From Verrucomicrobiota bacterium (lineage in GTDB: Bacteria; Verrucomicrobiota; Verrucomicrobiia; Chthoniobacterales; Terrimicrobiaceae): a stretch of DNA of 64,000 nt. The translations under genes and the position numbers were made by a program. The stretch covers positions 1 to 64,000 of the forward strand of contig JAPLTF010000062.1 of NCBI GenBank assembly GCA_026398275.1, in the 5' to 3' direction. The stretch's first letter is position 1; each line of letters starts with the position of its first letter. The notes beneath the pieces are model-generated. The model was not told the DNA's origin. It saw only the letters and a list, made by a program, of their open reading frames with translations, and did not search any database. Shown here in pieces: positions 1-12,229 of this stretch.

Positions 1-12
1 AAAGTTGCAGAG

Positions 13-104
13 CACAGGGGGAACGGGCGTCCCGCCCGTTTAGAGACTGGAAATCGCATCGGAGTGATGTGCCTCACACGGGCGGGACGCCCATGCCCCC
101 TGTG
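13..104. repeat. Imperfect inverted repeat of the GGCGGGACGCC family
   Basis: Arms of 27 bp lie at 13-39 and 78-104 and match at 24 of 27 positions. Each arm has the core GGCGGGACGCC (26-36 inverted, 81-91 direct) flanked by CACAGGGGG-like sequence. The same core recurs near 21.9, 23.4, 24.5 and 48.9-49.0 kb, always between genes, so this is a dispersed REP-like palindrome. The transcript could fold into a long hairpin before gcvT. In 105-354 I see only another copy of the arm word CCGTGTGAGG and no gene or riboswitch. Confidence 0.75.
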
Positions 105-354
105 AAGATCCGCGAAGTTGCAACTATCGGAGATGCGCCCGTGTGAGGTGGGTGCAGGACAAATATCTTCCAGCACCAAGTGGGGCAGCGCCCTGGGAAA
201 ACGGGTATTTCAGAGACGAGGGCTGAAGGCCCATCATAGAGAGATATGCGAAAACAGATCACCGGCCCGGTCGGCCACACTTGGCGGACAGCGGGAAATC
301 AGAAAAAATAGTCCTTCATCATTGCGAATCCCTCGGGCATATTTTGCGCCCAAC

Positions 355-1413
355 ATGAGGACACCATTATTTGACTCCCATCTCGCCGCCGGCGGGCGGA
401 TGGTTGACTTTGCAGGCTGGGATATGCCGGTCCAGTATTCCGGGATTCTCGCCGAGCACAAGGCCGTCCGGGAAGAGGCCGGGGTCTTCGACATTTCGCA
501 CATGGGGGAATTTTTTGTCAGCGGCCCCGGGAGCGCGGCCTGGCTGGATTCGTTGCTCACCAATCGTGTCGCGGCTCTCTCGGATGGGCAGGCGCAATAT
601 TCGCTCATGCTCAACGAGCTGGGAGGGGTGATTGACGACCTGATCGTCTACCGGCTCGGAGCGGACAATTTCCTGCTCGTGGTGAATGCCTCGATGATTG
701 ATGAAGACGCTGCCTGGATGAAGGAGCGGATTATGGATGGCGTCGAATTCAAGAACGCGAGCGCGGACTTTGCGGCCCTGGCGATCCAGGGTCCTTTGGC
801 GGGCGGCATTTTTGAGAGGCTGTTCGGCCGGAAAATGCCCGCGGAGCGGAACCGGGTCCTCCAGATCGGCGACGACTACGTGGTCACGACCGGCTACACC
901 GGCGAGGCGGGGTTCGAGTGGATCGTGCCCGCCGGCGAGGCTGCCGCCGCATGGCTGCGGTCGCTGGCTGCGGGCGCGAAACCCTGCGGGCTTGGCGCGC
1001 GCGATACGCTTCGCCTGGAAGTATGCTATCCGCTCAACGGTTCCGACCTCGCGCCCGACCGCACCCCGCTCGAGGCCGGGCTGGGATTTTTTGTGGATTT
1101 TGAAAAGCCGGACTTTGTGGGAAAGGCGGCCTTGGTTGCGCAGAAAGCCGCCGGGGTTCCGAGCCGGCTCTGCGCTCTGCGGGTGACGGAGAAGACCCCG
1201 CCGATCCGCCCCCACTATCCGGTTTGGGTCGGTGGCAAACCGGTGACCGAGACGACCAGCGGGGCCTTGTCGCCATCGCTCGGCGACGGGATCGCGCTCG
1301 CCTACCTTCCATCCGAATTCTCCAAACCGGGCCAGGAAGTGGAAATTGAAGTGCGCGGGCGCAGATTCCGCGCTTGCGTTCGCAAAAAACCCCTTTACCA
1401 AAAAGAAACATGA
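355..1413 (+). CDS. gcvT: Aminomethyltransferase, glycine cleavage T protein
   Basis: This 352-residue protein is the T subunit of the glycine cleavage system. It takes the aminomethyl group from the lipoyl arm of GcvH and passes the one-carbon unit to tetrahydrofolate, releasing ammonia. The N-terminus (TPLFDSHLAAGGRMVDFAGWDMPVQY) and the stretch DISHMGE are typical of the family, and length is normal. The frame stays open upstream to 118, but that extension has no family similarity, so the ATG at 355 is chosen. The stop overlaps the gcvH start as ATGA, so translation is probably coupled. The order T-H-P in one operon is common. Confidence 0.93.
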   Translation: MRTPLFDSHLAAGGRMVDFAGWDMPVQYSGILAEHKAVREEAGVFDISHMGEFFVSGPGSAAWLDSLLTNRVAALSDGQAQYSLMLNELGGVIDDLIVYRLGADNFLLVVNASMIDEDAAWMKERIMDGVEFKNASADFAALAIQGPLAGGIFERLFGRKMPAERNRVLQIGDDYVVTTGYTGEAGFEWIVPAGEAAAAWLRSLAAGAKPCGLGARDTLRLEVCYPLNGSDLAPDRTPLEAGLGFFVDFEKPDFVGKAALVAQKAAGVPSRLCALRVTEKTPPIRPHYPVWVGGKPVTETTSGALSPSLGDGIALAYLPSEFSKPGQEVEIEVRGRRFRACVRKKPLYQKET

Positions 1414-1780
1414 ACGAAAACCTCCTCTACGCCGAAAGCCACGAATGGATCCTCATCGAGGGAGACACCGGCACGGTCGGCATCTCCGATCACGCCCAGG
1501 CTGAACTCACCGACATCGTCTTTGCCGAACCGCCTGCGGTCGGGAAAATCCTTGCTGCCGGCGAAGTCGCGGCCGTGGTGGAATCCGTGAAGGCGGCCAG
1601 CGACATTTATAGCCCGGTTTCCGGGGAGGTGATCGAACGGAATGCGGCGGTGGAAGAGAATCCCGCCCTGCTGAACACCGATCCGTTCGGGGCCGGCTGG
1701 ATTTATAAAATCCGTCTCTCGAACCCGGCCGAAGCCGCCGCCCTCAAAGACCCCGCCGCCTACAGCGCGCAGATCGGGGC

Positions 1781-1784
<4 letters not shown>
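1410..1784 (+). CDS. gcvH: Glycine cleavage system H protein (lipoyl carrier)
   Basis: A 124-residue lipoyl carrier that shuttles the aminomethyl intermediate between the P, T and L proteins. The lipoylation motif [17 protein letters not shown] is intact, with the modified lysine at residue 61, and the N-terminus YAESHEWI is typical. The start ATG overlaps the gcvT stop by four bases, and its own stop overlaps the gcvP start in the same way, so the three proteins are made from one tightly coupled transcript. No lipoate-attachment gene and no L protein is present nearby. Confidence 0.95.
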
Positions 1785-4576
<2,792 letters not shown>

Positions 4577-4585
4577 ACTCATTCC

Positions 4586-7500
4586 ATGCTCACCCAGAAT
4601 CCTTTTCTACAACTCACCCTTCCGCGCGCGATCAAAGCCATCTCGAGGGTCGAGGCCCAGGTTTGGACTGAGGTGGTTGCCGTCGAATGCGCGTTCGGCG
4701 GGTCGTTTGCCGAGCCGATCCCGTTCGATCAGGCGAGGAAGCTGGCTTTCCGTCCGATCCGCCTGCCGTTTCATTGGGGGAAGGTTTTCGACCAGGGTTG
4801 GTTCCGCCTCAAAATCCCGGCACAAAAATCCCGCGAGCCGCTGTATCTGCATTGGAACGACCAGGGGGAAGGCACGGCCTATATCGACGGCGTGCCTTTC
4901 TACGGGTTCGATGTCGCGCACCGGTATTGCGCCATCCCGCACGATGCCCGCGAGATGTTCATCGAGGGGCTCTGCCTTCAGAGTGCGATCTGGCATCCGA
5001 CCGCGACCGGGCTCAACGACCCGAAGGGAAGCCGCCTGACCGGCGCGTCGCTGATGCGGCGGAATCCGCTCGCATGGGACGTTCTCCACGATCTGAGGGT
5101 GCTCTTCGAACTCGCGATCGAGGAGGGCAAGTCGAGCAATCCGGCAAACCCGCCGCACGCCGGCGGCGTCGGATACCGGACCCCGATTGAAAATGTCTCA
5201 GTGCTTTACCGGCGGCTGCTCCGGGCGCTCGACGATGCGGTGAACGCGCTCGACGCCGGCGGACTGCAGGCCATAAAAAGCTCGCTGGCCGGGGCCTACG
5301 AATCGTTCGCCGGCCAGCATGAGCGGATCAGCGCGGTCCTGACCGGGCACGCGCACATCGACCTCGTTTGGCTCTGGCCGGAGCGCAGCAGCGAATACAA
5401 GGCGGTCCACACGTTCTCGACGATGGACCGTCTCATGGACCTCTATCCGGAATTTGTTTTCGGCTATAGCCAGCCGGCGAGCTATGAGGCGGTCGAGCGG
5501 ATCAGCCCGAAGCTTATGGAGCGGGTGACGCGGCGGATCAAGAGCGGACGCTGGGAGCCGGTCGGGGCGACCGAGGTCGAGTCGGATACGCTGATGGCCT
5601 GCGGCGAGGCACTGGCGCGGAGTTTTCTGGTGGGACAGAAAGGCTACCGAAAGATCCAGGGGCGGCCGTCGCCGGTGCTGTGGATTCCGGACGTCTTCGG
5701 ATACTGCGCGTCCCTTCCGCAGATCATGCTCCAGGCCGGGGTCGAATATTTTTTCACGACGAAGCTGACGTGGTCGAACATCAACCTCTTCCCCTATAGC
5801 AGCTTCATCTGGCGGGGGAACGACGGGTCCGAGGTGCTTGTGCATGTGACCCAGGAAAACGGCTACAATCAGGTCGCGGGACCCGAGGAATTGCGGCGCG
5901 GGGCGCGGGCTTACCGTCAATCCGATGTGCATGATGAATTCCTGGCTCCGACCGGATACGGCGACGGCGGCGGCGGCGTCACCGAGGAGATGTGCGAGCG
6001 CGCACGCCGGGTGAAGTCGCTTGCGGGAATGCCCGCGGTGGGCTGGGGGAGGGTGGAGGATTTTTTCAGGCGGCTCGACAAGAAGCGAGCGAACCTTCCG
6101 AAGTATCAGGGCGAGCTTTACCTCGAATACCACCGCGGAGTGCTCACCTCGCACGGCGATCTCAAGGCGCAGTTCCGGGCGACCGAGCGGGCGCTGCAAA
6201 CATGGGAGGCCGCGCGCTGCGCGACAGGTGGCGGGACGATTCCGGAGGAGCCCTGGAAGCGGATGGTTTTCGCGCAGTTCCACGACTACATCCCCGGGAG
6301 TTCGGTCTGGGAGGTTTATGAGGAGGGCTTGGCGCAGCTGAAGGCCATTGCCACACACGCGATCTCCCAAGCGGGTCGGGAACTGGCCAAAGGATCTGCC
6401 CCCGGGCTGTTCAATCCGCTGCCCATCGAGCGGACCGTTGTGCTGGAAGGCGGAGCCGTGAAGCTCGGACCGCTGAGCGGCGGTCCAGTGGAAAGCCTGC
6501 CAGCCGCCGTGCCTGCCGGCGAGGTGACGGCATCCAGCCGGGGCCTCAAGAGCGGTCTTGTTTCCGCCGCATTTGATGCAAAGGGGCAGATTTCCGCGCT
6601 CTCGTTCGGCGCAGAAAAAATTCCGTTGAGCGGTCCGCTGGGATCCCTGGTCGTCTCCCCGGATTTTCCTCATCTCTTTGAAGCCTGGGAAATCGACCTC
6701 CAGACGCTCTCGCTGGGCAAGGCGGTCGAGACGTCCGCCAAAGCCACGGTATCCGGAGGTGGAGCATTTGAGCGGACCGTCGAGTTCCGTCGCAAGATCG
6801 GCGCTGCAAGCGAACTGGTCGTGCGCTACCGTCTCGACGCCTTTCAGCCGGTGCTGCACATCGAGTATGAGATCGATTGGCACGAGGAGCGGATGCTTTT
6901 GAAGGCTTTGTTCCCCACGTCGTTCGACGGCCGCATGGCCCGGTTCGGCGCGCCGTTCGGCAGCGTGCTGCGCAGCCAGCAGGCGGGGCCGTCGCGCGAT
7001 GAGGCCATGTTCGAAGGGGCCGCCAGCCGGTGGGCGATCGTGAGCGATGACTCCGAAAGTGCGGGCCTCGCTGTGATCACCGAGGCCAAATACGGATTCT
7101 CGTGCCGCGAGGGAACGCTCGGGGTTTCGCTCCTGCGCTCGCCAAGCGTCACCGGAGAGGATCCCGATCACAAGCGCCTCTTCCTTCCCACGCTGCGGCG
7201 AGGCGGCGTGCGTCCGCAGTTCTCGGACCAGGGAACCCATTTGATCAAGCTGGCGCTCGCATTTCACGGCCCCGGTCAACCGCGCGCCCATCTCGCGCCG
7301 GCATTGGCGGAAACGCTTTTCACTCCTCCGATCGCCTGCCCAACAGGGAATGTGGATGCCGGATTCCTCGGAATCGATGGCGGTGAGAGCCTGATCCCAT
7401 GCTGGGCAAAACCCGCCGACGATGGCTGCGGCTGGATCCTGCGCCTGCACGAGACGCTCGGCCGCCGGGGAAAAGCGAAGCTGAAGCTTCGCGACGGGCT

Positions 7501-7609
7501 CGCCGGATCTCGCCTCACCCTGTCGGAGGAGTCCAAGGGCAAGCCCATCAAGGGGGCGTTGGAATTTTCCCCCTACGAGCTCCTCAGCATCCGGATCGCG
7601 CGCAAATAG
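4586..7609 (+). CDS. Alpha-mannosidase, glycoside hydrolase family 38
   Basis: A 1007-residue zinc-dependent alpha-mannosidase of normal family length. The catalytic domain starts near residue 250: HAHIDLVWLWP gives zinc ligands H257 and D259, and WIPDVFGYC carries the probable nucleophile D369. The last ~400 residues are the beta-sandwich part of the family. There is no signal peptide, so it should act in the cytoplasm on mannosides taken up or released there. It follows gcvP by 9 bp on the same strand. The linkage it cleaves cannot be read from the sequence. Confidence 0.88.
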   Translation: MLTQNPFLQLTLPRAIKAISRVEAQVWTEVVAVECAFGGSFAEPIPFDQARKLAFRPIRLPFHWGKVFDQGWFRLKIPAQKSREPLYLHWNDQGEGTAYIDGVPFYGFDVAHRYCAIPHDAREMFIEGLCLQSAIWHPTATGLNDPKGSRLTGASLMRRNPLAWDVLHDLRVLFELAIEEGKSSNPANPPHAGGVGYRTPIENVSVLYRRLLRALDDAVNALDAGGLQAIKSSLAGAYESFAGQHERISAVLTGHAHIDLVWLWPERSSEYKAVHTFSTMDRLMDLYPEFVFGYSQPASYEAVERISPKLMERVTRRIKSGRWEPVGATEVESDTLMACGEALARSFLVGQKGYRKIQGRPSPVLWIPDVFGYCASLPQIMLQAGVEYFFTTKLTWSNINLFPYSSFIWRGNDGSEVLVHVTQENGYNQVAGPEELRRGARAYRQSDVHDEFLAPTGYGDGGGGVTEEMCERARRVKSLAGMPAVGWGRVEDFFRRLDKKRANLPKYQGELYLEYHRGVLTSHGDLKAQFRATERALQTWEAARCATGGGTIPEEPWKRMVFAQFHDYIPGSSVWEVYEEGLAQLKAIATHAISQAGRELAKGSAPGLFNPLPIERTVVLEGGAVKLGPLSGGPVESLPAAVPAGEVTASSRGLKSGLVSAAFDAKGQISALSFGAEKIPLSGPLGSLVVSPDFPHLFEAWEIDLQTLSLGKAVETSAKATVSGGGAFERTVEFRRKIGAASELVVRYRLDAFQPVLHIEYEIDWHEERMLLKALFPTSFDGRMARFGAPFGSVLRSQQAGPSRDEAMFEGAASRWAIVSDDSESAGLAVITEAKYGFSCREGTLGVSLLRSPSVTGEDPDHKRLFLPTLRRGGVRPQFSDQGTHLIKLALAFHGPGQPRAHLAPALAETLFTPPIACPTGNVDAGFLGIDGGESLIPCWAKPADDGCGWILRLHETLGRRGKAKLKLRDGLAGSRLTLSEESKGKPIKGALEFSPYELLSIRIARK

Positions 7610-7713
7610 CAATCGGGCTCAGTCCGCCAGACCGGGGCGCAGCTCGTCGAAGATCACATGGCTGATCGCGGTTTCTTTTTCCTTACGGGTTGCGGAGGGA
7701 GTTGGGAAATAGT

Positions 7714-9606
7714 ATGAGGTTGATGCTCATGGCCTCTTCTTCGACGTCCAATCTTCCCCGCTGGTTCGGAACGATTCTCTGGGGAAACTCAGTCGCCCTC
7801 TCGTGGATGTGGGGGCTGGGGCTGTTTTTCTCCGTCCAGTTCACCACGCAATTCGGGGTATTCGGGCTCCTGACATTTGCGATCCCGAATTTTCTCGGCC
7901 TGCTGTGCTTCGGGCTTGTGACGCACCATCTGGCGCGCCGGCAGCCGGGGTCGGAGTCGCTCGCGCAATTCTTTGCCTCCTGGTCGCGGCCGTTCCGGCT
8001 GGTCTTTTTCCTCTACCAGATCCTGGCGATCACGCTGACGATCTTCGCGTTCCTGCGCTACGTGTGGCAGCCGCTGGGGCTTGAGCCCTGGCTGCTCTAT
8101 CTGCCGCTGACCCTGCTGGTGATCCTGGCCGCGGCGATTCTGTTCGGGGAGGAGTTTGACATCAAGCGGATCAAGTTCAGCCACGGGGTCCTGTTTCTTC
8201 TCATGGCACCGGCGATCGCATTTCTGATCATCTTTGCGGCCATGAAGGGGACCGGTCCGCTGTCGTTTCCGAGGCTGCCGACAAACGACTGGAACTACTG
8301 GGGGTATGCGGTTCCGATCATCATCGGATTTCTCGTCGGGCCGTGGCTCGACCTCCAGCAGTGGCAGCGTGCGATTCAGATGCACCGGGAGCGGGTCTCG
8401 ATCGCGGCCGGATACTGGATCGGGTCGACCCTGTTTTTCCTCCTGCTCATGTTCCACGGGTTGATGACCGTCTGGGCGCTGAACTGGGGCGAGGCGGCGG
8501 CGTTTATCCGGGTGGGGATCACCGGGCACAATTACGGCGAGGGGATCCTGACGAGCCTGTTTTCGCAGGCCGGTCCATGGACGTTCGCAGCTTATGGAAT
8601 CTTCGTCTCCGTCTGCGTGCTCACCACGCTCGACAGCGGCTACGTCGCGCTGAGATGGTTTTTGCAGTCGAATGCGAACACGAGCAACCATCCGATTTTT
8701 TCGCTGGTTTCCACAAAGCTGCTCACATCGCCGATTCCGGTGTTTCTGCTCTGCGGCCTGGTGGCCCTGGCGGGGACGCTGCTGAAGTTCGAGCTCGAGT
8801 TTTTCATGATCTTCTACGCGACATTTTTTGTCGGCTACTCGACGCTTGCGATCGTCCGCTGCTACCTCGTGAGCCGGGCCAACGCGATCCCGCAGATCAA
8901 GATGTTCTGCATCGGGAGCCTGGCCGTCGTGATTTTTTCCTACGGCTATTTCCTCCGCTCTCCGTTCTTTCAGATCCTGGGCTCACTTCTGCCGCTCGGG
9001 TATGTAATCTGGCTGCTGATCAAGCCGAGCTCCTCGGAGGAGTTCCTGAGCGACAAGGACGAGCTGGATGCGCAGGTCTCCGACTCCGCGCCGAGCGCGG
9101 GGGCTGTGATGAGTCCGCCGGAAGGGGAGGCTCAGGCCACGCATGTGATCCCCACGGCCGACGACATCGCCGCGTTCACGCACAGCCTCGGGGGGCACTT
9201 CGAGGGCAAGTGGTTTGTGCATTCCTTCGTGGCGACATATGGGGACACCAATTCCGTCGGCAACGTGTATTTCGGGATGTATGCGATGTGGGTCGGGAAA
9301 ACCCGCGAGCTCTTCTTCAACCGGCTGATGCCGAAATTCAATCTCAAGAGCACGCCGTTCTACATCCTGACCCGCTCGTTCGAACACAAGTTTGTGCGCG
9401 AGACGCGCGAGTTTGAGACCGTGAGCGTGAAGATCCGGGTGGCCGGCTACAACCGGAAGTTTGCGACCCTCGAGCATGAGATCTTCGACTCGGCGGGGCA
9501 CGTTCTGGGCCGGGGGAAACAGACGCTGCTCTTCGTCTCCTCCAGTGACTATAAAATGCTGGATATCCCGCCCGATGTGTATTCTGCGTTCATTGCGCAC
9601 ACTTGA
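7714..9606 (+). CDS. Multi-spanning transporter-like protein fused to a hot-dog thioesterase domain
   Basis: 630 residues. The first ~440 form about 11-12 hydrophobic segments with the loop GPWLDLQQWQRA, resembling the sodium:solute symporter / APC fold; the substrate is unknown. After a polar linker, residues ~480-625 read as a 4HBT hot-dog domain: YGDTNSVGNVYFGMYAMWVGKTRELFF corresponds to the YxDTDxxGHVxY...RxEFL signature of acyl-CoA/acyl-ACP thioesterases, closest in feel to CalE7-type enzymes. The ATG at 7714 follows a GGAGGG about 15 nt upstream; an open TTG start at 7690 is less likely. It leads a tight run with the GH75-like lipoprotein (27-bp gap) and two ketosynthase genes, so an acyl-related role is plausible. 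The fusion itself is unusual. Confidence 0.68.
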   Translation: MRLMLMASSSTSNLPRWFGTILWGNSVALSWMWGLGLFFSVQFTTQFGVFGLLTFAIPNFLGLLCFGLVTHHLARRQPGSESLAQFFASWSRPFRLVFFLYQILAITLTIFAFLRYVWQPLGLEPWLLYLPLTLLVILAAAILFGEEFDIKRIKFSHGVLFLLMAPAIAFLIIFAAMKGTGPLSFPRLPTNDWNYWGYAVPIIIGFLVGPWLDLQQWQRAIQMHRERVSIAAGYWIGSTLFFLLLMFHGLMTVWALNWGEAAAFIRVGITGHNYGEGILTSLFSQAGPWTFAAYGIFVSVCVLTTLDSGYVALRWFLQSNANTSNHPIFSLVSTKLLTSPIPVFLLCGLVALAGTLLKFELEFFMIFYATFFVGYSTLAIVRCYLVSRANAIPQIKMFCIGSLAVVIFSYGYFLRSPFFQILGSLLPLGYVIWLLIKPSSSEEFLSDKDELDAQVSDSAPSAGAVMSPPEGEAQATHVIPTADDIAAFTHSLGGHFEGKWFVHSFVATYGDTNSVGNVYFGMYAMWVGKTRELFFNRLMPKFNLKSTPFYILTRSFEHKFVRETREFETVSVKIRVAGYNRKFATLEHEIFDSAGHVLGRGKQTLLFVSSSDYKMLDIPPDVYSAFIAHT

Positions 9607-9633
9607 GCCGGGCGGCCGGCTCCGATCGATCCC

Positions 9634-11007
9634 ATGAGCAGATCCAGGCGTTCCAAAATCCGGATTGTCCGGCTCTCCGGATTTGTGCTGGCGGGGATGC
9701 TGCTGACCGGATGCCCGACAAGGCCGCCGGCACCTCCGCCCACGCCGACGCCAACGCCCGCCCCTTCGCCGGTCGCCACGCCAACGCCGGTGCCGACCCC
9801 TCCTCCGGTCCCCTCGATCCCACGCAAGCCGTTGGCCACCGCAAAGCTCTTCAACGGGCTGGCGCTTCAGGCGAAATTGATTCCGGAAAAAAGTTCCGCG
9901 CTTGCCTCGCAGGACCGGCTGGATCTCGACGCGTATCAGGTCGAGGTCACCGTCCGGGCCCGGCTCCCCCGAGCAAGCGATTCGGCCAGGGATTTTCTCA
10001 AAAACGATCCGTTGCTTCCCGGCGCGTTCAACGACTTCGACGGCCTTCTGGCCATCGCGAGGGTCTCGCCGTTTTTTGACAAGCTATATGCGCTCAAGCT
10101 CGCGCAGATCGAGCGCGAGATCGGGCGGTTGGACGTGATCCTTGCCCGGCACAACTTTTACGATTGCGAGACGATCCTGGATGTGGAGAACCCGGTCACC
10201 GGCAGGCGCGCCGTGCTGGCGGTCGGCGACATGGATGTCAACGTGGACGGGTCGGATGGCGATCGCAATGTCTCGGTGGACGGCTCGTCGCAATTTTTCC
10301 TTCCACAAACGAGCTACCGGTGGCCGAAGCAGACGGATCGGGAAAATCCATTCGTTCCCGTCGAGCAGGCCCGGCTGAATGCGCTGAAGGCCGAGCTCTC
10401 CGCGGGGCCAACGGCAGTGCGGAAGAAGGAAATCGAGGAGGCCATCGATATCGCGAAGCGCCGCATCTTCGACATGAAGAAGTGGAGCTTCCTCATCTCC
10501 GAGACCGATCCCTTCATCGTGCTGCCGGGGTTCATGATGCGGGACAAGGACAACCCGTTCTCTCCGGCGATCGGAGATTTTGCGCTCGTGATCTTCGGCG
10601 GCAAGGCGTATCCCGCCGTGCTCGGCGACGCGGGGCCATCCCTCAAGCTGGGCGAGGCCTCGCTTCTGCTCTGCCGGGAGATCAACGCGCGCTCCTCCGG
10701 GCTCGCAGGAGCCGTGAGCGACCTCAAGGTGGCCTATCTGGTTTTTCCCGGAACCGCCGGGGAGCACACGCCGCCGGATCTCGAAACCTGGCGGGCCAAA
10801 TGCGGGCAGTATGCCAGTGAGCTCGGCGGGCTGAAGGTTCCGATCCATAGCTGGCCGAATCTCGTGAAGCCCTGGCCCACGCCGACTCCCACACCAACGC
10901 CAATCCCCACACCTGGGGCAACCCCCGAGCCCACTCCGACAACTGCCCCATCAGCTTCCCCGGGCGAACCGCTTGTGGTCACACCTCCGGTTCCTTCGGT
11001 GAACTGA
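9634..11007 (+). CDS. Lipoprotein with proline/threonine-rich linkers and a GH75-like domain
   Basis: 457 residues. A lipobox LLTGC puts the lipidated cysteine at residue 27. A Pro-Thr repeat linker follows (~28-63) and a second one closes the protein (~420-445). The central domain carries GH75 (chitosanase) hallmarks: GDMDVNVDGSDGD (compare DMDIDCDG), PQTSY, ETDPFIVLPGF and YPAVLGDAGPSLKLGEAS (compare GDxxxxxxxGEAS), with Asp and Glu of the last motif as candidate catalytic residues. It may bind or cut an amino-sugar polymer at the cell surface, but activity is not certain. It lies 27 bp after the transporter-thioesterase gene and 13 bp before the ketosynthase. Confidence 0.62.
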   Translation: MSRSRRSKIRIVRLSGFVLAGMLLTGCPTRPPAPPPTPTPTPAPSPVATPTPVPTPPPVPSIPRKPLATAKLFNGLALQAKLIPEKSSALASQDRLDLDAYQVEVTVRARLPRASDSARDFLKNDPLLPGAFNDFDGLLAIARVSPFFDKLYALKLAQIEREIGRLDVILARHNFYDCETILDVENPVTGRRAVLAVGDMDVNVDGSDGDRNVSVDGSSQFFLPQTSYRWPKQTDRENPFVPVEQARLNALKAELSAGPTAVRKKEIEEAIDIAKRRIFDMKKWSFLISETDPFIVLPGFMMRDKDNPFSPAIGDFALVIFGGKAYPAVLGDAGPSLKLGEASLLLCREINARSSGLAGAVSDLKVAYLVFPGTAGEHTPPDLETWRAKCGQYASELGGLKVPIHSWPNLVKPWPTPTPTPTPIPTPGATPEPTPTTAPSASPGEPLVVTPPVPSVN

Positions 11008-11020
11008 ACGATTGCCCGCC

Positions 11021-12229
11021 ATGGGGACTGCCCGATCCGCTCCGACGACAACATCTCCGCAGACCTGCCCGGTCATCACCGGCTTGGGATGTCTGAGCCC
11101 GCTCGGGTGTGATGTCCCATCGACCAGCGTGGCGCTGGAGGCTGGCGCGGATGGGATTTCTCGGGTCCGGCTGTTCTCCGTGGATTCGTTTCAGGCCCGA
11201 ACCGCCGGGCAGGTTCCTGAGGAATTCGAAGCCAACTTCAAGAAACTTCATGGCGGCGGCGCGGAATGCTCAAGGGCTGCAAAGCTCGTGTTTTTGGCGA
11301 TGCATGAGGCGCTGGCGGCACGTCCGGAATTTGTCCCGGAGGTGGTTGTGGCGGGAACCACAAGCGGAGGCATGGATTTCGGCGAACTGTTTTTTCGCGG
11401 GCAGGCTGCCGGAATGACGCAGCGGATGGCGCGTCATTGGCTTCGCGGATATGTGCCGCAGCAGCCGGTCCTCGAAGCGATGGAGGCCTTCGGTTTTGAC
11501 GCGCCCGTGCGGGTCGTCTCAAACGCGTGTGCGTCCGGCACGAATGCGCTCTGCCTTGCCGCAGGCCTCGTCAGGAGCGGACGGGCAAAGCGGGCCATGG
11601 CAATCGGGTTCGATGGGCTGGCCGAACTGGTGTTTGCCGGCTTTGATTCCCTCCGTGCGTCCACCACGGAAAAGTGCCGGCCATTCGACTCGGCGCGCAC
11701 GGGGCTCGCGCTGGGCGAGGGGGCCGCATGCTTCCTGATCGAAGCGCCCGATGACGTGCCGCGTTCGGTCGTGCGCGCATCCGTGGCCGGCTGGGGATTC
11801 GCGAATGACAACCACCACCTCACGCAGCCCGAGCCCTCGGGCGCGGGTCCAAGACTCTCGATGGAGCGCGCGCTCGCGGACGCCGGATGGACCGGTGTGG
11901 ACTATATCAACGCGCACGGGACGGGGACGCCATTCAATGACTCCAGCGAGGCGGCCGCCATCCGGGCCGTGTGCCCGTCCGCCCCCGTGAGCAGCACCAA
12001 AGGAATGACCGGACACGCGCTCGGGGCCGCAGGTGCCATCGAGGCCGCTTTCTGCGTCCTGGCGATGGAAGGCGGCTTTCTTCCTCCGAATATCAACCTC
12101 CGCGAAACCGACAGCGGCCTGGACATTGTCGCGAATACCTCCCGCTCCGCCCGCCTGGGCCGCGTGCTGTCCAACTCCTTCGGATTCGGCGGTTCGAATG
12201 CCACGGTTCTCCTGGAGAAAGTGCCATGA
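11021..12229 (+). CDS. Beta-ketoacyl synthase (KAS II / FabF-like), catalytic
   Basis: 402 residues, thiolase fold. It performs decarboxylative condensation of a malonyl-thioester with an acyl chain. The Cys-His-His triad is complete: C170 in VSNACASGTNA, H299 in NAHGTGTPFND and H332 in KGMTGHALGAAG. The end SNSFGFGGSNATVLL is typical. An upstream TTG (11012) is possible; the ATG at 11021 is preferred. The stop overlaps the next gene by ATGA, giving a ketosynthase/ketosynthase-like pair as in type II polyketide or aryl polyene systems. No acyl carrier protein, acyltransferase, ketoreductase or dehydratase lies nearby, so any partners must be elsewhere. It is not next to the fatty acid genes at 24.5-27 kb. 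Confidence 0.85.
   Translation: MGTARSAPTTTSPQTCPVITGLGCLSPLGCDVPSTSVALEAGADGISRVRLFSVDSFQARTAGQVPEEFEANFKKLHGGGAECSRAAKLVFLAMHEALAARPEFVPEVVVAGTTSGGMDFGELFFRGQAAGMTQRMARHWLRGYVPQQPVLEAMEAFGFDAPVRVVSNACASGTNALCLAAGLVRSGRAKRAMAIGFDGLAELVFAGFDSLRASTTEKCRPFDSARTGLALGEGAACFLIEAPDDVPRSVVRASVAGWGFANDNHHLTQPEPSGAGPRLSMERALADAGWTGVDYINAHGTGTPFNDSSEAAAIRAVCPSAPVSSTKGMTGHALGAAGAIEAAFCVLAMEGGFLPPNINLRETDSGLDIVANTSRSARLGRVLSNSFGFGGSNATVLLEKVP

Noticed and set aside
105-354. Possible glycine riboswitch before gcvT
   Set aside because: None of the conserved glycine aptamer cores could be found in this leader; only repeat fragments are visible.
5198-7612. Long minus-strand open frame opposite the GH38 gene (804 codons)
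   Set aside because: Shadow frame: no family motifs, composition typical of antisense reading, while the plus frame has full GH38 catalytic motifs.
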